From: Fibrobacter sp.
GTDB taxonomy: Bacteria > Fibrobacterota > Fibrobacteria > Fibrobacterales > Fibrobacteraceae
Reading direction: 5' to 3'
Length of the DNA: 61,195 nt
NCBI GenBank assembly: GCA_012511955.1
Contig: JAAZFC010000035.1
Coordinates: 1 to 61,195 of the forward strand
Shown: piece after piece, positions 33,573 to 43,154 of the stretch
How the letters are laid out: the number at the start of each line of letters is the position of its first letter
Numbering within the stretch: position 1 is the first letter of the stretch
Notes under the pieces: model-generated
The model's input: only the letters and a program-made list of their open reading frames with translations
The model's database searches: none
Told to the model about the DNA's origin: nothing
Program-made: the position numbers and the translations under genes

Positions 33573-34580
33573 TTAAACTATATCTTTAACTTGCCACTGC
33601 AAAGTCTTTCCTGCAGCTAAAGGCACTACTCCACTCACTTCTTTGGGGACTTCCCAGGCTTCTTTTTGCATGATTAAGCTACGATTTGATCTTTCTAACC
33701 CATAAAAATCTGCTCCAAAACCCGCCACAAAATTTGGTAGATATTGCAATTTATCGGCTTTTTCAAATATTTCCATCAACAACGGCATGGCAACTGGTGC
33801 AGAATAAATTCCAGCCGCTCCTCCATTAATCTCTTTTTTAGCTTTAATATGAGGTGCACTATCCGAACCAAAAAAGAACTTGGAACTCCCCGAAAACGCA
33901 GCTTTTAACAAAGCATCTCTATCTTGAGGTCTTTTAACTATGGGTTTACAAAAATGATGGGGCATTAAATTCGCACCCAAAATATCGTCCAAAGTCAAAA
34001 GCAAATGATGTACCGTAATGGTAGCGGCCACGGTCTCTGGCCATGTTAGTACAGCTTCCACCGCTGCTGCCGACGATAAATGTTCTACCATAATGCGCAA
34101 CTTAGGGAATTTTTTAACTAAGAGATCTATTTTAGGCAAGAACTTTTCTTCTCGCTCCAAACTAAAAGCACCAGGTTCTTCGGCATGAATACTTAAAACT
34201 ATATCTAACTCTTCCATGGCTGCCAAAACAGGAAAAATGCTCTCTATTTCACTTATGCCATCTTGGGAATTGGTGGTAACACCTTCTGGATAATATTTTC
34301 CTGCCAAAGCCCCCACCCTTTGCAATAGTCTTAAATCCTCTATGCCAAAACTCGGGTTTAGCTTAAAAGTCATTAAGGGAGTTAAATTTGGTGCAGCCTC
34401 TTCAATGGCGCGCTTATATTCGCGCAAATGTAATGGTTCACTAATGGCTGGCAAAGTATTGGGCATAACCAAAGCTCTACCAAACTGCATAGCAATATCT
34501 CGGGCATAATCTTCTAAAACATCACCTTCGCGTAAATGTACATGAAAATCATCGGGTAAAGGCAATTCAAAACTTTTCAT
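33573..34580 (-). CDS. pyrC: Dihydroorotase, PyrC type
   Basis: A 335-residue class II dihydroorotase of pyrimidine synthesis, cyclising carbamoyl aspartate. Zinc ligands are in DDFHVHLREG; GKYYPEGVTTNS supplies the modified Lys of the family. HAEEPG, EHLSSAAAVE and GSDSAPHIKAKKE complete the site. GAGGATTGA precedes the ATG. It is one base from the YggU gene, so it belongs to the divIVA-yggU run. Confidence 0.95.
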   Translation of the reverse strand: MKSFELPLPDDFHVHLREGDVLEDYARDIAMQFGRALVMPNTLPAISEPLHLREYKRAIEEAAPNLTPLMTFKLNPSFGIEDLRLLQRVGALAGKYYPEGVTTNSQDGISEIESIFPVLAAMEELDIVLSIHAEEPGAFSLEREEKFLPKIDLLVKKFPKLRIMVEHLSSAAAVEAVLTWPETVAATITVHHLLLTLDDILGANLMPHHFCKPIVKRPQDRDALLKAAFSGSSKFFFGSDSAPHIKAKKEINGGAAGIYSAPVAMPLLMEIFEKADKLQYLPNFVAGFGADFYGLERSNRSLIMQKEAWEVPKEVSGVVPLAAGKTLQWQVKDIV

Positions 34581-34805
34581 TCAATCCTCAATATCTATAA
34601 TTTTTTGGTTGCTTTTATGGCCTCTATGCACAGTTACTGAACTTTTTGCAGTATTAAAGTGCTTGGCTAACAATTCACAAACTGCTTTATTTGCAGCACC
34701 ATCCACAGGAGGCACTGAAACATAAACTCTATAAGAACCATCTTCCAATGGCCCTACAACTTTTCTTTGACTGGATCTAGTTATAACCTTTATATTTATG
34801 CGCAT
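34581..34805 (-). CDS. DUF167/YggU family protein
   Basis: A 74-residue protein with the conserved family segment VPPVDGAANKAVCELLAKHF. Family members are small alpha/beta proteins of unknown biochemical role, often beside yggS, yggT or divIVA as here. It ends immediately before pyrC and starts one base after divIVA. Confidence 0.85.
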   Translation of the reverse strand: MRINIKVITRSSQRKVVGPLEDGSYRVYVSVPPVDGAANKAVCELLAKHFNTAKSSVTVHRGHKSNQKIIDIED

Positions 34806-34806
34806 A

Positions 34807-35469
34807 TTAGCTTTTGCTTTCCGTTCCTTTATCTCCTTTTTCGAGCCATGGGCTAGGGTTTACAGCTTGCTCAGCTTTTTGGGCAAAACGGGGATTCCGT
34901 GGCGGAACAATGGTTTGACTACCTGTTTTCTTTTGATTTGTCTGCTCCATGCGCTTATTGCGAAAAGCCATAGCTTCAGTGGAGGTTAGTTCTGCGTTTA
35001 GCCCATCCTCTCCATGCTGCTCGAGTTCCATTGCCTCCAACAATTCCTCTTGGCTACGCAATAATGCCCTAATACGTATAAAATAGTTAGTGCGTTGTTG
35101 CTTAAGCACCTCTATTTCGGCGCGCAAATCTGTGGCATTCTTTTTGGTTTCTTCCACTTCACGCAAAGCTCTTGCTTTAGCTTCAGCAATAATTAATTCC
35201 GCTTCACGCTCAGCGTTAAACTTAGCTTCATCGGTGGTTTTTTGCATAGTAACCACGCTATCTTGCAATGTTTTTTCAATTAATTTGTAATAATTAACGC
35301 GCTCTTCAGCTATTTTCAATCTCTCAGTAAGCTCTGTACGCGCACGAGCTTGTTTTTCCATATCAGTAGCTACTTGATTTAAAAAAGCGCTAACTTCTTC
35401 GGGATCCAAGCCTCCCAGTGTTTTTTTGCGAAAACTTTGATTGCGGACATCTAAAGGTGTTAAATCCAT
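34807..35469 (-). CDS. divIVA: DivIVA-domain protein
   Basis: A 220-residue coiled-coil protein. The N-terminal membrane-curvature-binding segment is conserved (MDLTPLDVRNQSFRKKTLGG followed by LDPEEVSAFL), and heptad-rich coiled coil spans about 35-165. The C-terminal 50 residues are polar and low in complexity. In other phyla DivIVA organises poles or septa; in this group its role is not established. GGAG precedes the ATG. Confidence 0.88.
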   Translation of the reverse strand: MDLTPLDVRNQSFRKKTLGGLDPEEVSAFLNQVATDMEKQARARTELTERLKIAEERVNYYKLIEKTLQDSVVTMQKTTDEAKFNAEREAELIIAEAKARALREVEETKKNATDLRAEIEVLKQQRTNYFIRIRALLRSQEELLEAMELEQHGEDGLNAELTSTEAMAFRNKRMEQTNQKKTGSQTIVPPRNPRFAQKAEQAVNPSPWLEKGDKGTESKS

Positions 35470-35489
35470 GATTACTCCATACGGATATG

Positions 35490-36779
35490 CTATTTTTTAT
35501 GAAATATAGACATTATGTTTTTGCGCCAGTATATGATATAAAAACCTAAAGTAATAATTAACTCTGTAATTAGTACAGTTATCGCTGTTCCCACTTCAAA
35601 GTACCAACGACTAAGCAGTATATTTAAAGATATATTAAATATCGCTCCAGCAATTACCAAAAAGCTTAACTCTGAATTTCTTTTAAACATTAAAAGCATT
35701 TGATAGGGCGGAATGTTTAACAACACAATCACAGGCACAAAAGCCAATATTTTTAACACAGTGGCGGATTGAGGTACATATTTTCCACTAATTAGCCATA
35801 TAATTTGCGGAGCAAAAAACCACATCAATAGTGCCACAGTTCCGAACAGCAAAGCCGACATTAATATTATCTTCTTGTAATAAGTCTGCAATGATTTTCC
35901 TTTGTGGGCGCGCAAACAAGCACGAGGATAGATAGATTGAAATAATATCACTAAAACTCCACGCACACTACTCACTAACTTTTCTGCCACGGCATAAAAG
36001 CCCACCGCACTGGGACTAGCTACTAAACCTAATATCACGATATTGGAATTTATATAGGTATTTATACCAAAATTCGACAAAAACACTGGCCAACCATTTT
36101 TAAGTTGAGATTTTATTAAAGATAAAGTTGGGCGCACCAACCGCAAGCCTAAAGATTTCCACGCAACTATAATTCCCAATAATCCAGAAACTATTCCACC
36201 TAAACCTTGCAAAGCAGGCACCCAAAACACATCTGCCGGCTTTTTAATCAAAATAAACACCGCCGCCGCAGCTAAAATGCGGGGAATAACACTAAATAAG
36301 GTAAAAGCTCGCATGCGTTCCAAACCTTGAAACAGCCAAGCAGGAAACAATGCTTGCCCTAATACCACTGAATAAGCAGCAATTAATATTTTAAAGCCAC
36401 CACCAAACTCTGGAAATAGGTAACTGACACCCATCAATACAGAAAATCCCAACAAAAGCAATATAAACTTAACGCTCATTACCGCTGCATAAAGCTGAGA
36501 TAAATAGCCCATATCGGATCGATTTATAGAAGCTTCTCGGGTGGCGGTTAAATTAAAACCATAATCCACAATCACAGTAAAAAAAGCTGCCACGGCTAGA
36601 GCAAAAGCCGCTGTACCGTAGAGTTCTGTGCCCACCACCCGCACCACATAAGGTATAGTGAGTAATGGTAAAGCATAACCAAATGCTTGGATAGTAGAAA
36701 GTGAGAAAAAGTTTGTCCACAAAGCTTTTTTTTCTTCGGAATTGGTGAAATTCTGCCAAAGTTTGTGCAACTTTTTCAA
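35490..36779 (-). CDS. Polysaccharide flippase, MOP/Wzx-like
   Basis: A 429-residue integral membrane protein with about 12-14 helices, beginning NFFSLSTIQAFGYALPLLTI followed by PYVVRVVG, the hallmark of oligosaccharide-lipid flippases. It likely moves lipid-linked sugars across the inner membrane for O-antigen or another glycan. The start is TTG with AGGG upstream. It ends in TAG, which shows that TAG is a normal stop in this genome. It lies between yggS and divIVA. Confidence 0.87.
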   Translation of the reverse strand: MKKLHKLWQNFTNSEEKKALWTNFFSLSTIQAFGYALPLLTIPYVVRVVGTELYGTAAFALAVAAFFTVIVDYGFNLTATREASINRSDMGYLSQLYAAVMSVKFILLLLGFSVLMGVSYLFPEFGGGFKILIAAYSVVLGQALFPAWLFQGLERMRAFTLFSVIPRILAAAAVFILIKKPADVFWVPALQGLGGIVSGLLGIIVAWKSLGLRLVRPTLSLIKSQLKNGWPVFLSNFGINTYINSNIVILGLVASPSAVGFYAVAEKLVSSVRGVLVILFQSIYPRACLRAHKGKSLQTYYKKIILMSALLFGTVALLMWFFAPQIIWLISGKYVPQSATVLKILAFVPVIVLLNIPPYQMLLMFKRNSELSFLVIAGAIFNISLNILLSRWYFEVGTAITVLITELIITLGFYIIYWRKNIMSIFHKK

Positions 36780-36788
36780 AAGAATACC

Positions 36789-37490
36789 CTACTTATAGTT
36801 GCGCTCACCAAATAGAGCTGTACCCACACGCAACATAGTGCTGCCTTCTTCCACAGCTACTTCTAAATCCCCAGTCATTCCCATGGATAATTCCGTGAAT
36901 TTTTGAAATTGCTCTCCGCCTTCTGCCTTTACTTCATCTCGCAATTGACGCAACCAAGCAAAGCCCTCACGACTATCTTCCGCCACTCCAGTATTTATCC
37001 CAATGGTCATCAAACCGCGATAATGCACACGGCTTAGTTCAGGAAGACCCAAAATAAAACTTTTAGCTTCTTTCATGCTCAAACCGCTTTTAGATTCTTC
37101 TAAAGAAGTATTTATCTGAAAAAGCACATTTATTTCTTTATCTTCTTGTACACAGACTTCTTGGAATTTTAACAAAGCTTTTAGCCTGCTCACACTATGT
37201 ACCCATTGGGCAATTTGTGCAGTTTTACGCCATTTATTGCTTTGTACTGGACCTATAATATGCAAATCAGCCTTTGGAAAAGGCTTGCTAAACTTTTTTT
37301 CGGCTTCTTGAATGCGATTTTCACCTAAATGCTTAGCCCCTGCAGCTATGGCCGCTTCCACCGTTTCTACAGGATGTGTTTTTGTCACCCAAATTAATTC
37401 CACATCATCGGCCGACCGCCCGCTTTTTTGAGCAGCTATTTCAATGCGTTTACGCAAGAGCTGTTCTCTTTTGCGCAAATCTTCTATCAT
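36789..37490 (-). CDS. yggS: PLP homeostasis protein YggS/PLPBP
   Basis: A 233-residue protein with the alanine-racemase N-terminal barrel that binds pyridoxal phosphate and buffers it in the cytosol. The PLP lysine is in WVTKTHP. HLGENRIQEAEKK, HIIGPVQSNKWR and ELSMGMTGDLEVAVEEGSTM are conserved family motifs. GAGG lies before the ATG, and it starts 11 bases after lon. Confidence 0.95.
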   Translation of the reverse strand: MIEDLRKREQLLRKRIEIAAQKSGRSADDVELIWVTKTHPVETVEAAIAAGAKHLGENRIQEAEKKFSKPFPKADLHIIGPVQSNKWRKTAQIAQWVHSVSRLKALLKFQEVCVQEDKEINVLFQINTSLEESKSGLSMKEAKSFILGLPELSRVHYRGLMTIGINTGVAEDSREGFAWLRQLRDEVKAEGGEQFQKFTELSMGMTGDLEVAVEEGSTMLRVGTALFGERNYK

Positions 37491-37501
37491 AGTAGCCTCA
37501 C

Positions 37502-39853
37502 TTATTTCTTTTTAAATTCAAATAACGCTTTGATTGCGTCACTTATATATTCACAATAGTAAATTTTTAAACCCTTGCGCACAACACTGGGCAATTCGCT
37601 CACATTTTTTTCGTTTTCTGCGGGCAAGTAAATAGTGTGTGCTCCCGCCTCAAAGGCTGCAATGGCTTTCTCTGTTAAACCACCTATGCCCAGCACTTTT
37701 CCACTTAAAGAAACTTCACCAGTAAAAGCAATTTTAGGATCCACTGCTTGTTTGCTAAAAGCCGAAACTAATGCCACAGTTAGACCCAAACCCGCCGAAG
37801 GCCCATCTTTAGGAGTAGCGCCTTCAGGAACATGTATGTGAATATCAGTTTGCCTAAACATTTCGGGATCCCATCCAAATTTTGGGCAAAAACCCCTAGT
37901 TAAGCTAAGCGCAATATGAGCAGACTCCTTCATTACTGCACCTAAAGTACCTGTTAATTGCATTTTTCCTTTACCAGAAAGCAAATTACTTTCTAACAGC
38001 AGAATTTCGCCACCTACCGCAGTCCAAGCTAAACCCGTTACTACCCCTGGTCGATGCTTAGCAGATAAGCGATTGGCCCTAAAAGGCGGCACACCTAAAT
38101 ATTTTGGTAAGTCTTTAGGGCTAATCCTAGCAGTGTATTTCTTTTTAGACACGATTTCCATAGCTCTTTTACGACATAAATTGTCTAGCTCGCGCTCTAA
38201 ATTTCGTACCCCAGCTTCCCGAGTATATTCACTTAAAATTCGGTTTAAAGTTGCTACAGAAACAAAAATCTGCTCACCTAAAACCACGCCATTGCGCTCA
38301 CAAACTTTTTGCATCAAGTGCCTTTGGGCTATTTTGTGCTTTTCAAAACGATGATAACTGCTTAAACGCACAATTTCCATGCGATCCCGCAAAGGACCTG
38401 GGATTCTTTCTTCGGAATTTGCCGTGCAAATAAATAAAACCCTAGATAAATCCACTCCTGCTTCTAAAAAATGATCTTGAAAGTCATGATTTTGCTCAGG
38501 ATCTAACACTTCGAGCATGGCGCTGGCAGGATCACCACGAAAATCATTGGACATTTTATCAATTTCATCCAATAATATCAACGGATTCATGGTTTGGGCT
38601 TTGCGCAGGGATTGTATAATGCGTCCGGGCATGGAGCCAATATAGGTGCGTCTATGGCCGCGAATTTCCGCTTCATCGCGCACGCCTCCCAAAGTAATAC
38701 GCACAAATTCTCTATTCATAGCTTGGGCTATGGATTGCCCCAAAGAAGTTTTTCCCACCCCAGGAGGCCCCACTAAGCATAAAATAGGGGTACGCTTTTC
38801 TACCTGGGTCAATTTTAGCACCGCCACATGTTCTAAAATGCGTTCTTTAACTTTATCTAAACCGTAATGTTGGGAGTTTAGCGCCCGGCGAACCTTGGGG
38901 ATGCTCAATTCATCTTTAGTATATTCTCCGAACGGCAAATGCAAAAACCATTCTATATAGTTGCGTACCACAGAATACTCTGGACTAGATTGATGCAAAT
39001 TAGGCAAACGTTCTAGTTCAGCTAATACTTTTTTAGCAATTTCTTCAGGAAACTCTTTGCTTTTGATGCGACCGTGTAATTCTGCCAATTCTGGGCTAAG
39101 CGCATCAATATTCCCCACCTCTTCTTGAAGCAGACGAATTTGCTCTTGGATAAACCACTCTCGCTGGTTTTTTTGGGCCGCATGGCGCACATCTTGTTCT
39201 ATGCGGCGATTGGTTTCAATGGAATCTAAGGCACCATCTATTAACCTTAAAATTTGCGCCCCAATTTCTTCTAAACGAGTGAGGGCAAGCATTATTTGAC
39301 GATCTTCCAAAGAAGCTTTTACAAAGGGTAAAATAGACTGAATGGCATCTAAAGGTTTTTTAATTTCAGACAAATTATGCAAGATTTCTATGGGAATATC
39401 ATTGGCTTTTTCTGCGTAAACCTCAAAAGCTTCTAATATTTGGTGGCGTATAGCTTCAGCCTTTGTCTTCGGGCCTTGCACATACTTTAAAGGTCTAACT
39501 CTAGCTTCCCAAAGTTTATTTTTAAGCCGAGGTTTTTGCAACTTTACCGCCACCACACCTTCCACCAAGGCTTTGACATAACCATTGGCCAAATAGCTCA
39601 GGTTTATTAGGCGAACTATAACTCCCACATCGTGCAACTGCTCTGCGGAGCTAACCTCTTCTAACTCCTGATCTTTTTGCAAGACCAAAAGCATAAAACC
39701 ATTAGTTTCGCGAACTCCTTCTATAATGCGTAGAGAATACTCTCTCCCCAACAATAAGGGAACAGTTGCTCCAGGAAATACTACGGTATCTCTAATTGGT
39801 AAAACGGACCATTTTTGGGTCATGTCGAGAACGATAGTTTGCGTTTCCTTCAA
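37502..39853 (-). CDS. lon: ATP-dependent protease Lon
   Basis: A 783-residue protease that degrades misfolded and regulatory proteins. It has a LON substrate-binding domain (LPIRDTVVFPGATVPLLLGR), AAA+ module with GPPGVGKTSLGQSIA and ILLDEIDKM, and a C-terminal Ser-Lys protease with PKDGPSAGLGLTVALVSAFS and the Lys in GGLTEKAIAA. The start is TTG, supported by AGGTGG; an internal ATG at residue 11 has no ribosome site. It starts directly after clpX. Confidence 0.96.
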   Translation of the reverse strand: MKETQTIVLDMTQKWSVLPIRDTVVFPGATVPLLLGREYSLRIIEGVRETNGFMLLVLQKDQELEEVSSAEQLHDVGVIVRLINLSYLANGYVKALVEGVVAVKLQKPRLKNKLWEARVRPLKYVQGPKTKAEAIRHQILEAFEVYAEKANDIPIEILHNLSEIKKPLDAIQSILPFVKASLEDRQIMLALTRLEEIGAQILRLIDGALDSIETNRRIEQDVRHAAQKNQREWFIQEQIRLLQEEVGNIDALSPELAELHGRIKSKEFPEEIAKKVLAELERLPNLHQSSPEYSVVRNYIEWFLHLPFGEYTKDELSIPKVRRALNSQHYGLDKVKERILEHVAVLKLTQVEKRTPILCLVGPPGVGKTSLGQSIAQAMNREFVRITLGGVRDEAEIRGHRRTYIGSMPGRIIQSLRKAQTMNPLILLDEIDKMSNDFRGDPASAMLEVLDPEQNHDFQDHFLEAGVDLSRVLFICTANSEERIPGPLRDRMEIVRLSSYHRFEKHKIAQRHLMQKVCERNGVVLGEQIFVSVATLNRILSEYTREAGVRNLERELDNLCRKRAMEIVSKKKYTARISPKDLPKYLGVPPFRANRLSAKHRPGVVTGLAWTAVGGEILLLESNLLSGKGKMQLTGTLGAVMKESAHIALSLTRGFCPKFGWDPEMFRQTDIHIHVPEGATPKDGPSAGLGLTVALVSAFSKQAVDPKIAFTGEVSLSGKVLGIGGLTEKAIAAFEAGAHTIYLPAENEKNVSELPSVVRKGLKIYYCEYISDAIKALFEFKKK

Positions 39854-41137
39854 TTAGGCCACCTGTAAGTCTTCATTTGAACTTAATTTTTTCTTGTTTT
39901 TTTGAGTTTTCGTGTTTTTTATCCCAAACACTTTTCGGGCATAAGCAGCAGTAACCGTATAAGTTTTAGTATCTGTCCCCGGTAAATCAAACATTGGCTG
40001 CTGTAAAACCCTTTCCATCACCGAACGCAAGCCTCTAGCCCCAGTTTTGCGCTCTAAAGTTTGCTCAACTATGAGTTTTAAAGCCGCATCTTGGAACTTC
40101 AATTCTATATCGTCTAAAGCAAATAGCTCTTGGTATTGTTTTAGCAAAGCATTATTGGGCTTGGTTAGAATATCTAGCATAGCTTTTTCATCTAGCTCAT
40201 CTAATCCCACAATCACAGGCAGACGACCTACCAATTCTGGTATCAATCCAAATTCTATTAAATCTTCAGCTTCGCATTGCCTGTATAAATCGCCAATGGA
40301 CTGCTCTTTTTCAGAGCGCACATCGGCACCAAAACCTAGACCACTGCTGCTAATGCGACGAGCAATAACTTTCTCTAAACTTTCAAAAGCCCCACCACAA
40401 ATAAAGAGAATATTTCTGGTATTTAGGTGTATAAGGTTTTGTTCGGGATGTTTGCGTCCACCTTTAGGAGAAATTGCTGCCACGGTGCCTTCGAGCAACT
40501 TCAGCAAGCCTTGTTGCACACCTTCGCCAGAGACATCGCGAGTTATGGAGGGATTGGCACTTTTGCGAGCCACTTTATCCACTTCATCTACGAAAACTAT
40601 GCCTCTTTCTGCCTTTTTTACATCGTAATCGGCAGCTTGTAATAGGCGCACCAATATACTTTCCACATCTTCTCCCACATAGCCAGCTTCAGTCAGCACG
40701 GTAGAATCTGCGATGGTGAAAGGAACATCTATAAACTTAGCTAAAGTCTGCGCTAACAAAGTCTTACCCGAACCCGTGGGACCAATTAACAACATATTAG
40801 ACTTATCAACTTCTACTTTAGCATCAGGCTTTTGCTTATGCACTCTTTTGTAATGATTGTAAACCGCCACAGCCAAGGCAGTTTTCGCATAATCTTGACC
40901 TATGACAAACTCATCTAAATGAGCGCGAATTTCTGCGGGCTTTGGCAGCGGTTTAGTATTTTGAGCTTCTGCGGCAGCCTCTTTAGAAACCTCATCTAAT
41001 AAAATTGTGTTGCAAGTATAAACGCATTCGTTACAAATATTTGCCTGCGGGCCTGTGAGAATCTTTTTAACTTGTTCTGCGCCCTTCCCACAAAAAGAAC
41101 AAGCTACTTTGGGATGATTTTTACCTTTGCGGTACAT
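39854..41137 (-). CDS. clpX: ClpXP unfoldase subunit ClpX
   Basis: A 427-residue AAA+ ATPase that unfolds substrates for ClpP. The N-terminal zinc-binding domain ([18 protein letters not shown]), Walker A GPTGSGKT, Walker [10 protein letters not shown], sensor region [20 protein letters not shown] and the IGF-loop region (GLGFGADV) are seen. AAGGGGGA precedes the ATG. It lies between clpP and lon, the classical order. Confidence 0.97.
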   Translation of the reverse strand: MYRKGKNHPKVACSFCGKGAEQVKKILTGPQANICNECVYTCNTILLDEVSKEAAAEAQNTKPLPKPAEIRAHLDEFVIGQDYAKTALAVAVYNHYKRVHKQKPDAKVEVDKSNMLLIGPTGSGKTLLAQTLAKFIDVPFTIADSTVLTEAGYVGEDVESILVRLLQAADYDVKKAERGIVFVDEVDKVARKSANPSITRDVSGEGVQQGLLKLLEGTVAAISPKGGRKHPEQNLIHLNTRNILFICGGAFESLEKVIARRISSSGLGFGADVRSEKEQSIGDLYRQCEAEDLIEFGLIPELVGRLPVIVGLDELDEKAMLDILTKPNNALLKQYQELFALDDIELKFQDAALKLIVEQTLERKTGARGLRSVMERVLQQPMFDLPGTDTKTYTVTAAYARKVFGIKNTKTQKNKKKLSSNEDLQVA

Positions 41138-41153
41138 TATTCCCCCTTAAAAA

Positions 41154-41738
41154 TTATTTTTTACGCGGCTCAAAAATCTCATCAATAATGCCAAAATCCA
41201 AGGCATCTTGAGCACTCATATAAAAGTCGCGATCGGTTTTTTCTCGCACATCTTCAATTTTACGGCCTGTATGATTAGCCACAATCTCGTTTAATTGTTC
41301 CCTAGTGCGCACTATTTCTTTGGCATGGATTTGAATATCCGAAGACTGTCCCGTGGCCGCACCCATGGGTTGATGCAACATAATGCGGGAATTTGGTAAA
41401 GCATAACGCTTTCCTTTGGTTCCAGCTCCTAAAAGCACCGCTGCCATGGAAATACATGATCCCACACAAATAGTTACCACATCGGGGCGTACATGTTGCA
41501 TAGTATCGTATATGGCCATACCCGCTGTTACATAGCCTCCTGGGCTATTAATATAAAGTACTATATCTTTTTCAGGATTTTCGTATTCCAATAAAATCAT
41601 CTGCGCCATAATGCTATTGGCCACTTGATCATTTATGGGATTTCCTAAAAAAATGATTCTTTCTTTTAGCAAACGCGAATAAATATCATAAGCGCGTTCA
41701 CCTCTACCCGTATTTTCAATAATTGTTGGTATAATCAT
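41154..41738 (-). CDS. clpP: ATP-dependent Clp protease proteolytic subunit
   Basis: A 194-residue serine protease forming the tetradecameric chamber of ClpXP. The catalytic Ser is in [14 protein letters not shown], His in MLHQPMGAA, and Asp in the [17 protein letters not shown] region. The length is normal and there is no long propeptide. It sits between tig and clpX. Confidence 0.97.
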   Translation of the reverse strand: MIIPTIIENTGRGERAYDIYSRLLKERIIFLGNPINDQVANSIMAQMILLEYENPEKDIVLYINSPGGYVTAGMAIYDTMQHVRPDVVTICVGSCISMAAVLLGAGTKGKRYALPNSRIMLHQPMGAATGQSSDIQIHAKEIVRTREQLNEIVANHTGRKIEDVREKTDRDFYMSAQDALDFGIIDEIFEPRKK

Positions 41739-41756
41739 GGTATAAACCCTTAAACT

Positions 41757-42989
41757 TTAAGCGCCTACAATTAAATCTAATGCTTTTTGGATTTTTAAGT
41801 CCTCTCGTATATCAATAACGCGACCGCTTTGTCTTAATTGTGCTTTAAGAGTATTAAAATCTATGCCATAGGCGGTGGCCATTTCTTGTATTTGCTTATC
41901 CACATCATCTTGGGTGGGTTTTAACTTCTCTTGTTCCACAATAGAATCTAAAATGCGATATTTACGAATTTCTCGTTCTGCATTTGGACGCATTGCTTCA
42001 ATTTGTTCTTCTGTGGGCTCTATTTCTTCGGCACCTTGAGCTTGTTGCTGCAGAGTATGGCTAACCCATTGTACAATTCTAGCTTCTGGCACATCAAAAG
42101 GATTCTTTTCTATTAAATAATCAATAGCTTCTTCTTGTACCTTGTTTTTTGCTTGTTGACTTTTGTGATTAGCTATGGTTTCTTCTAGTTGCTCATTTAG
42201 TTCTTTAAAAGACTTCATGCCTAATTTTTCTGCAAAAGCATCGTCCAGTTCTGGTAGAACCACTTCGCTAACACTATCTACCCGCACGGTAAAACTGGCA
42301 GTTTTACCTCGATAATATTCGTCTTTATGGTCAGCAGGGTAAGTAAAAAGAACTTCTTTCTCATCGCCTGCAGTCAAGCCAATCAACCCCTCATCAAATC
42401 CAGGAGTAGTGGAATCGCCAATTATGGCGCGAAACTGAGGATTTTCTGGTAAAGCACTTTCTTCACCATCAATAATAACCTTAAGGTACATCCCTTCTAC
42501 AGAATCTCCTTTTTTTGCCTCTCTTTCCACTTTATTGTGTTCGGCATACATGTTTTGCATTTGATTAAGTTCATCGCTTACTTCAGTAGTGCTAATAATC
42601 ACTTCCGGAACAATAAATCCTGTGTCAGTGTAACCTTCGACTTTAATTTCAGGATCTACTTCTACTATTAATTTAAAAGTAATATCATTTTCTTTGTCAT
42701 CTTTAAAGTCTTCCATTTTGCCAGGTGCCACTGGAGTAATATCCGCTTCGCTTAACTCTTTTTGCAATTCAGAGTTGATAACAGCATCTATAACTTCGTT
42801 GCGAATAGATTCACCAAAACGCTGTATAACTACATTGCGTGGAACTTTTCCTGGCCTAAAGCCTTTAAGATGAATTTCTTTACGATACTCCGAAACTTTC
42901 TTATTAAAAGCTTCGCTTACGACTTCTTGGGGAATGGACACCTCAAGGGTGCGCACTGTAGAACTAGTTTCTTGAATAACAACGCTCAA
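41757..42989 (-). CDS. tig: Trigger factor
   Basis: A 410-residue ribosome-bound chaperone with peptidyl-prolyl isomerase activity. The N-terminal ribosome-binding signature is present as GFRPGKVPRNVVIQRFG, followed by the FKBP-like domain (AKKGDSVEGMYLKVIIDG) and C-terminal arm helices. The start is TTG with GGAG upstream. Lengths of 430-450 are usual, so it is slightly short. It opens the tig-clpP-clpX-lon cluster. Confidence 0.95.
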   Translation of the reverse strand: MSVVIQETSSTVRTLEVSIPQEVVSEAFNKKVSEYRKEIHLKGFRPGKVPRNVVIQRFGESIRNEVIDAVINSELQKELSEADITPVAPGKMEDFKDDKENDITFKLIVEVDPEIKVEGYTDTGFIVPEVIISTTEVSDELNQMQNMYAEHNKVEREAKKGDSVEGMYLKVIIDGEESALPENPQFRAIIGDSTTPGFDEGLIGLTAGDEKEVLFTYPADHKDEYYRGKTASFTVRVDSVSEVVLPELDDAFAEKLGMKSFKELNEQLEETIANHKSQQAKNKVQEEAIDYLIEKNPFDVPEARIVQWVSHTLQQQAQGAEEIEPTEEQIEAMRPNAEREIRKYRILDSIVEQEKLKPTQDDVDKQIQEMATAYGIDFNTLKAQLRQSGRVIDIREDLKIQKALDLIVGA

Positions 42990-43015
42990 AATGAAACTCC
43001 ATTGAATTAGCTTAA

Positions 43016-43096
43016 TGCGAAAGGAGGGAGTTGAACCCTCACGCCAAAGGCGCCAGATCCTAAGTCTGGTGCGTCTGCCAATTCCGCCACTTTCGC
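43016..43096 (-). tRNA. tRNA-Leu (anticodon UAG)
   Basis: On the minus strand the sequence folds as a class II tRNA. The acceptor stem is GCGAAAG with CTTTCGC and discriminator A. The D-arm is TGGCGGAATTGGCAGACGC. The anticodon stem CCAGA/TCTGG encloses loop CTTAGGA (anticodon TAG), followed by a variable arm GCGCCTTTGGCG and T-loop GGTTCAACTCC. The 3' CCA is not encoded. It lies upstream of tig and decodes CUA and related Leu codons. Confidence 0.95.
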
Positions 43097-43154
43097 AGTT
43101 TGGACAAAGATATAAATTTTATCCAATTTTGCGATATAGGTTTACATTTATATT

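Noticed and set aside
40047-40628. 193-codon plus-strand frame opposite clpX
   Set aside because: Antisense to conserved clpX sequence, Ser/Ile-rich translation with no motif and no ribosome site.
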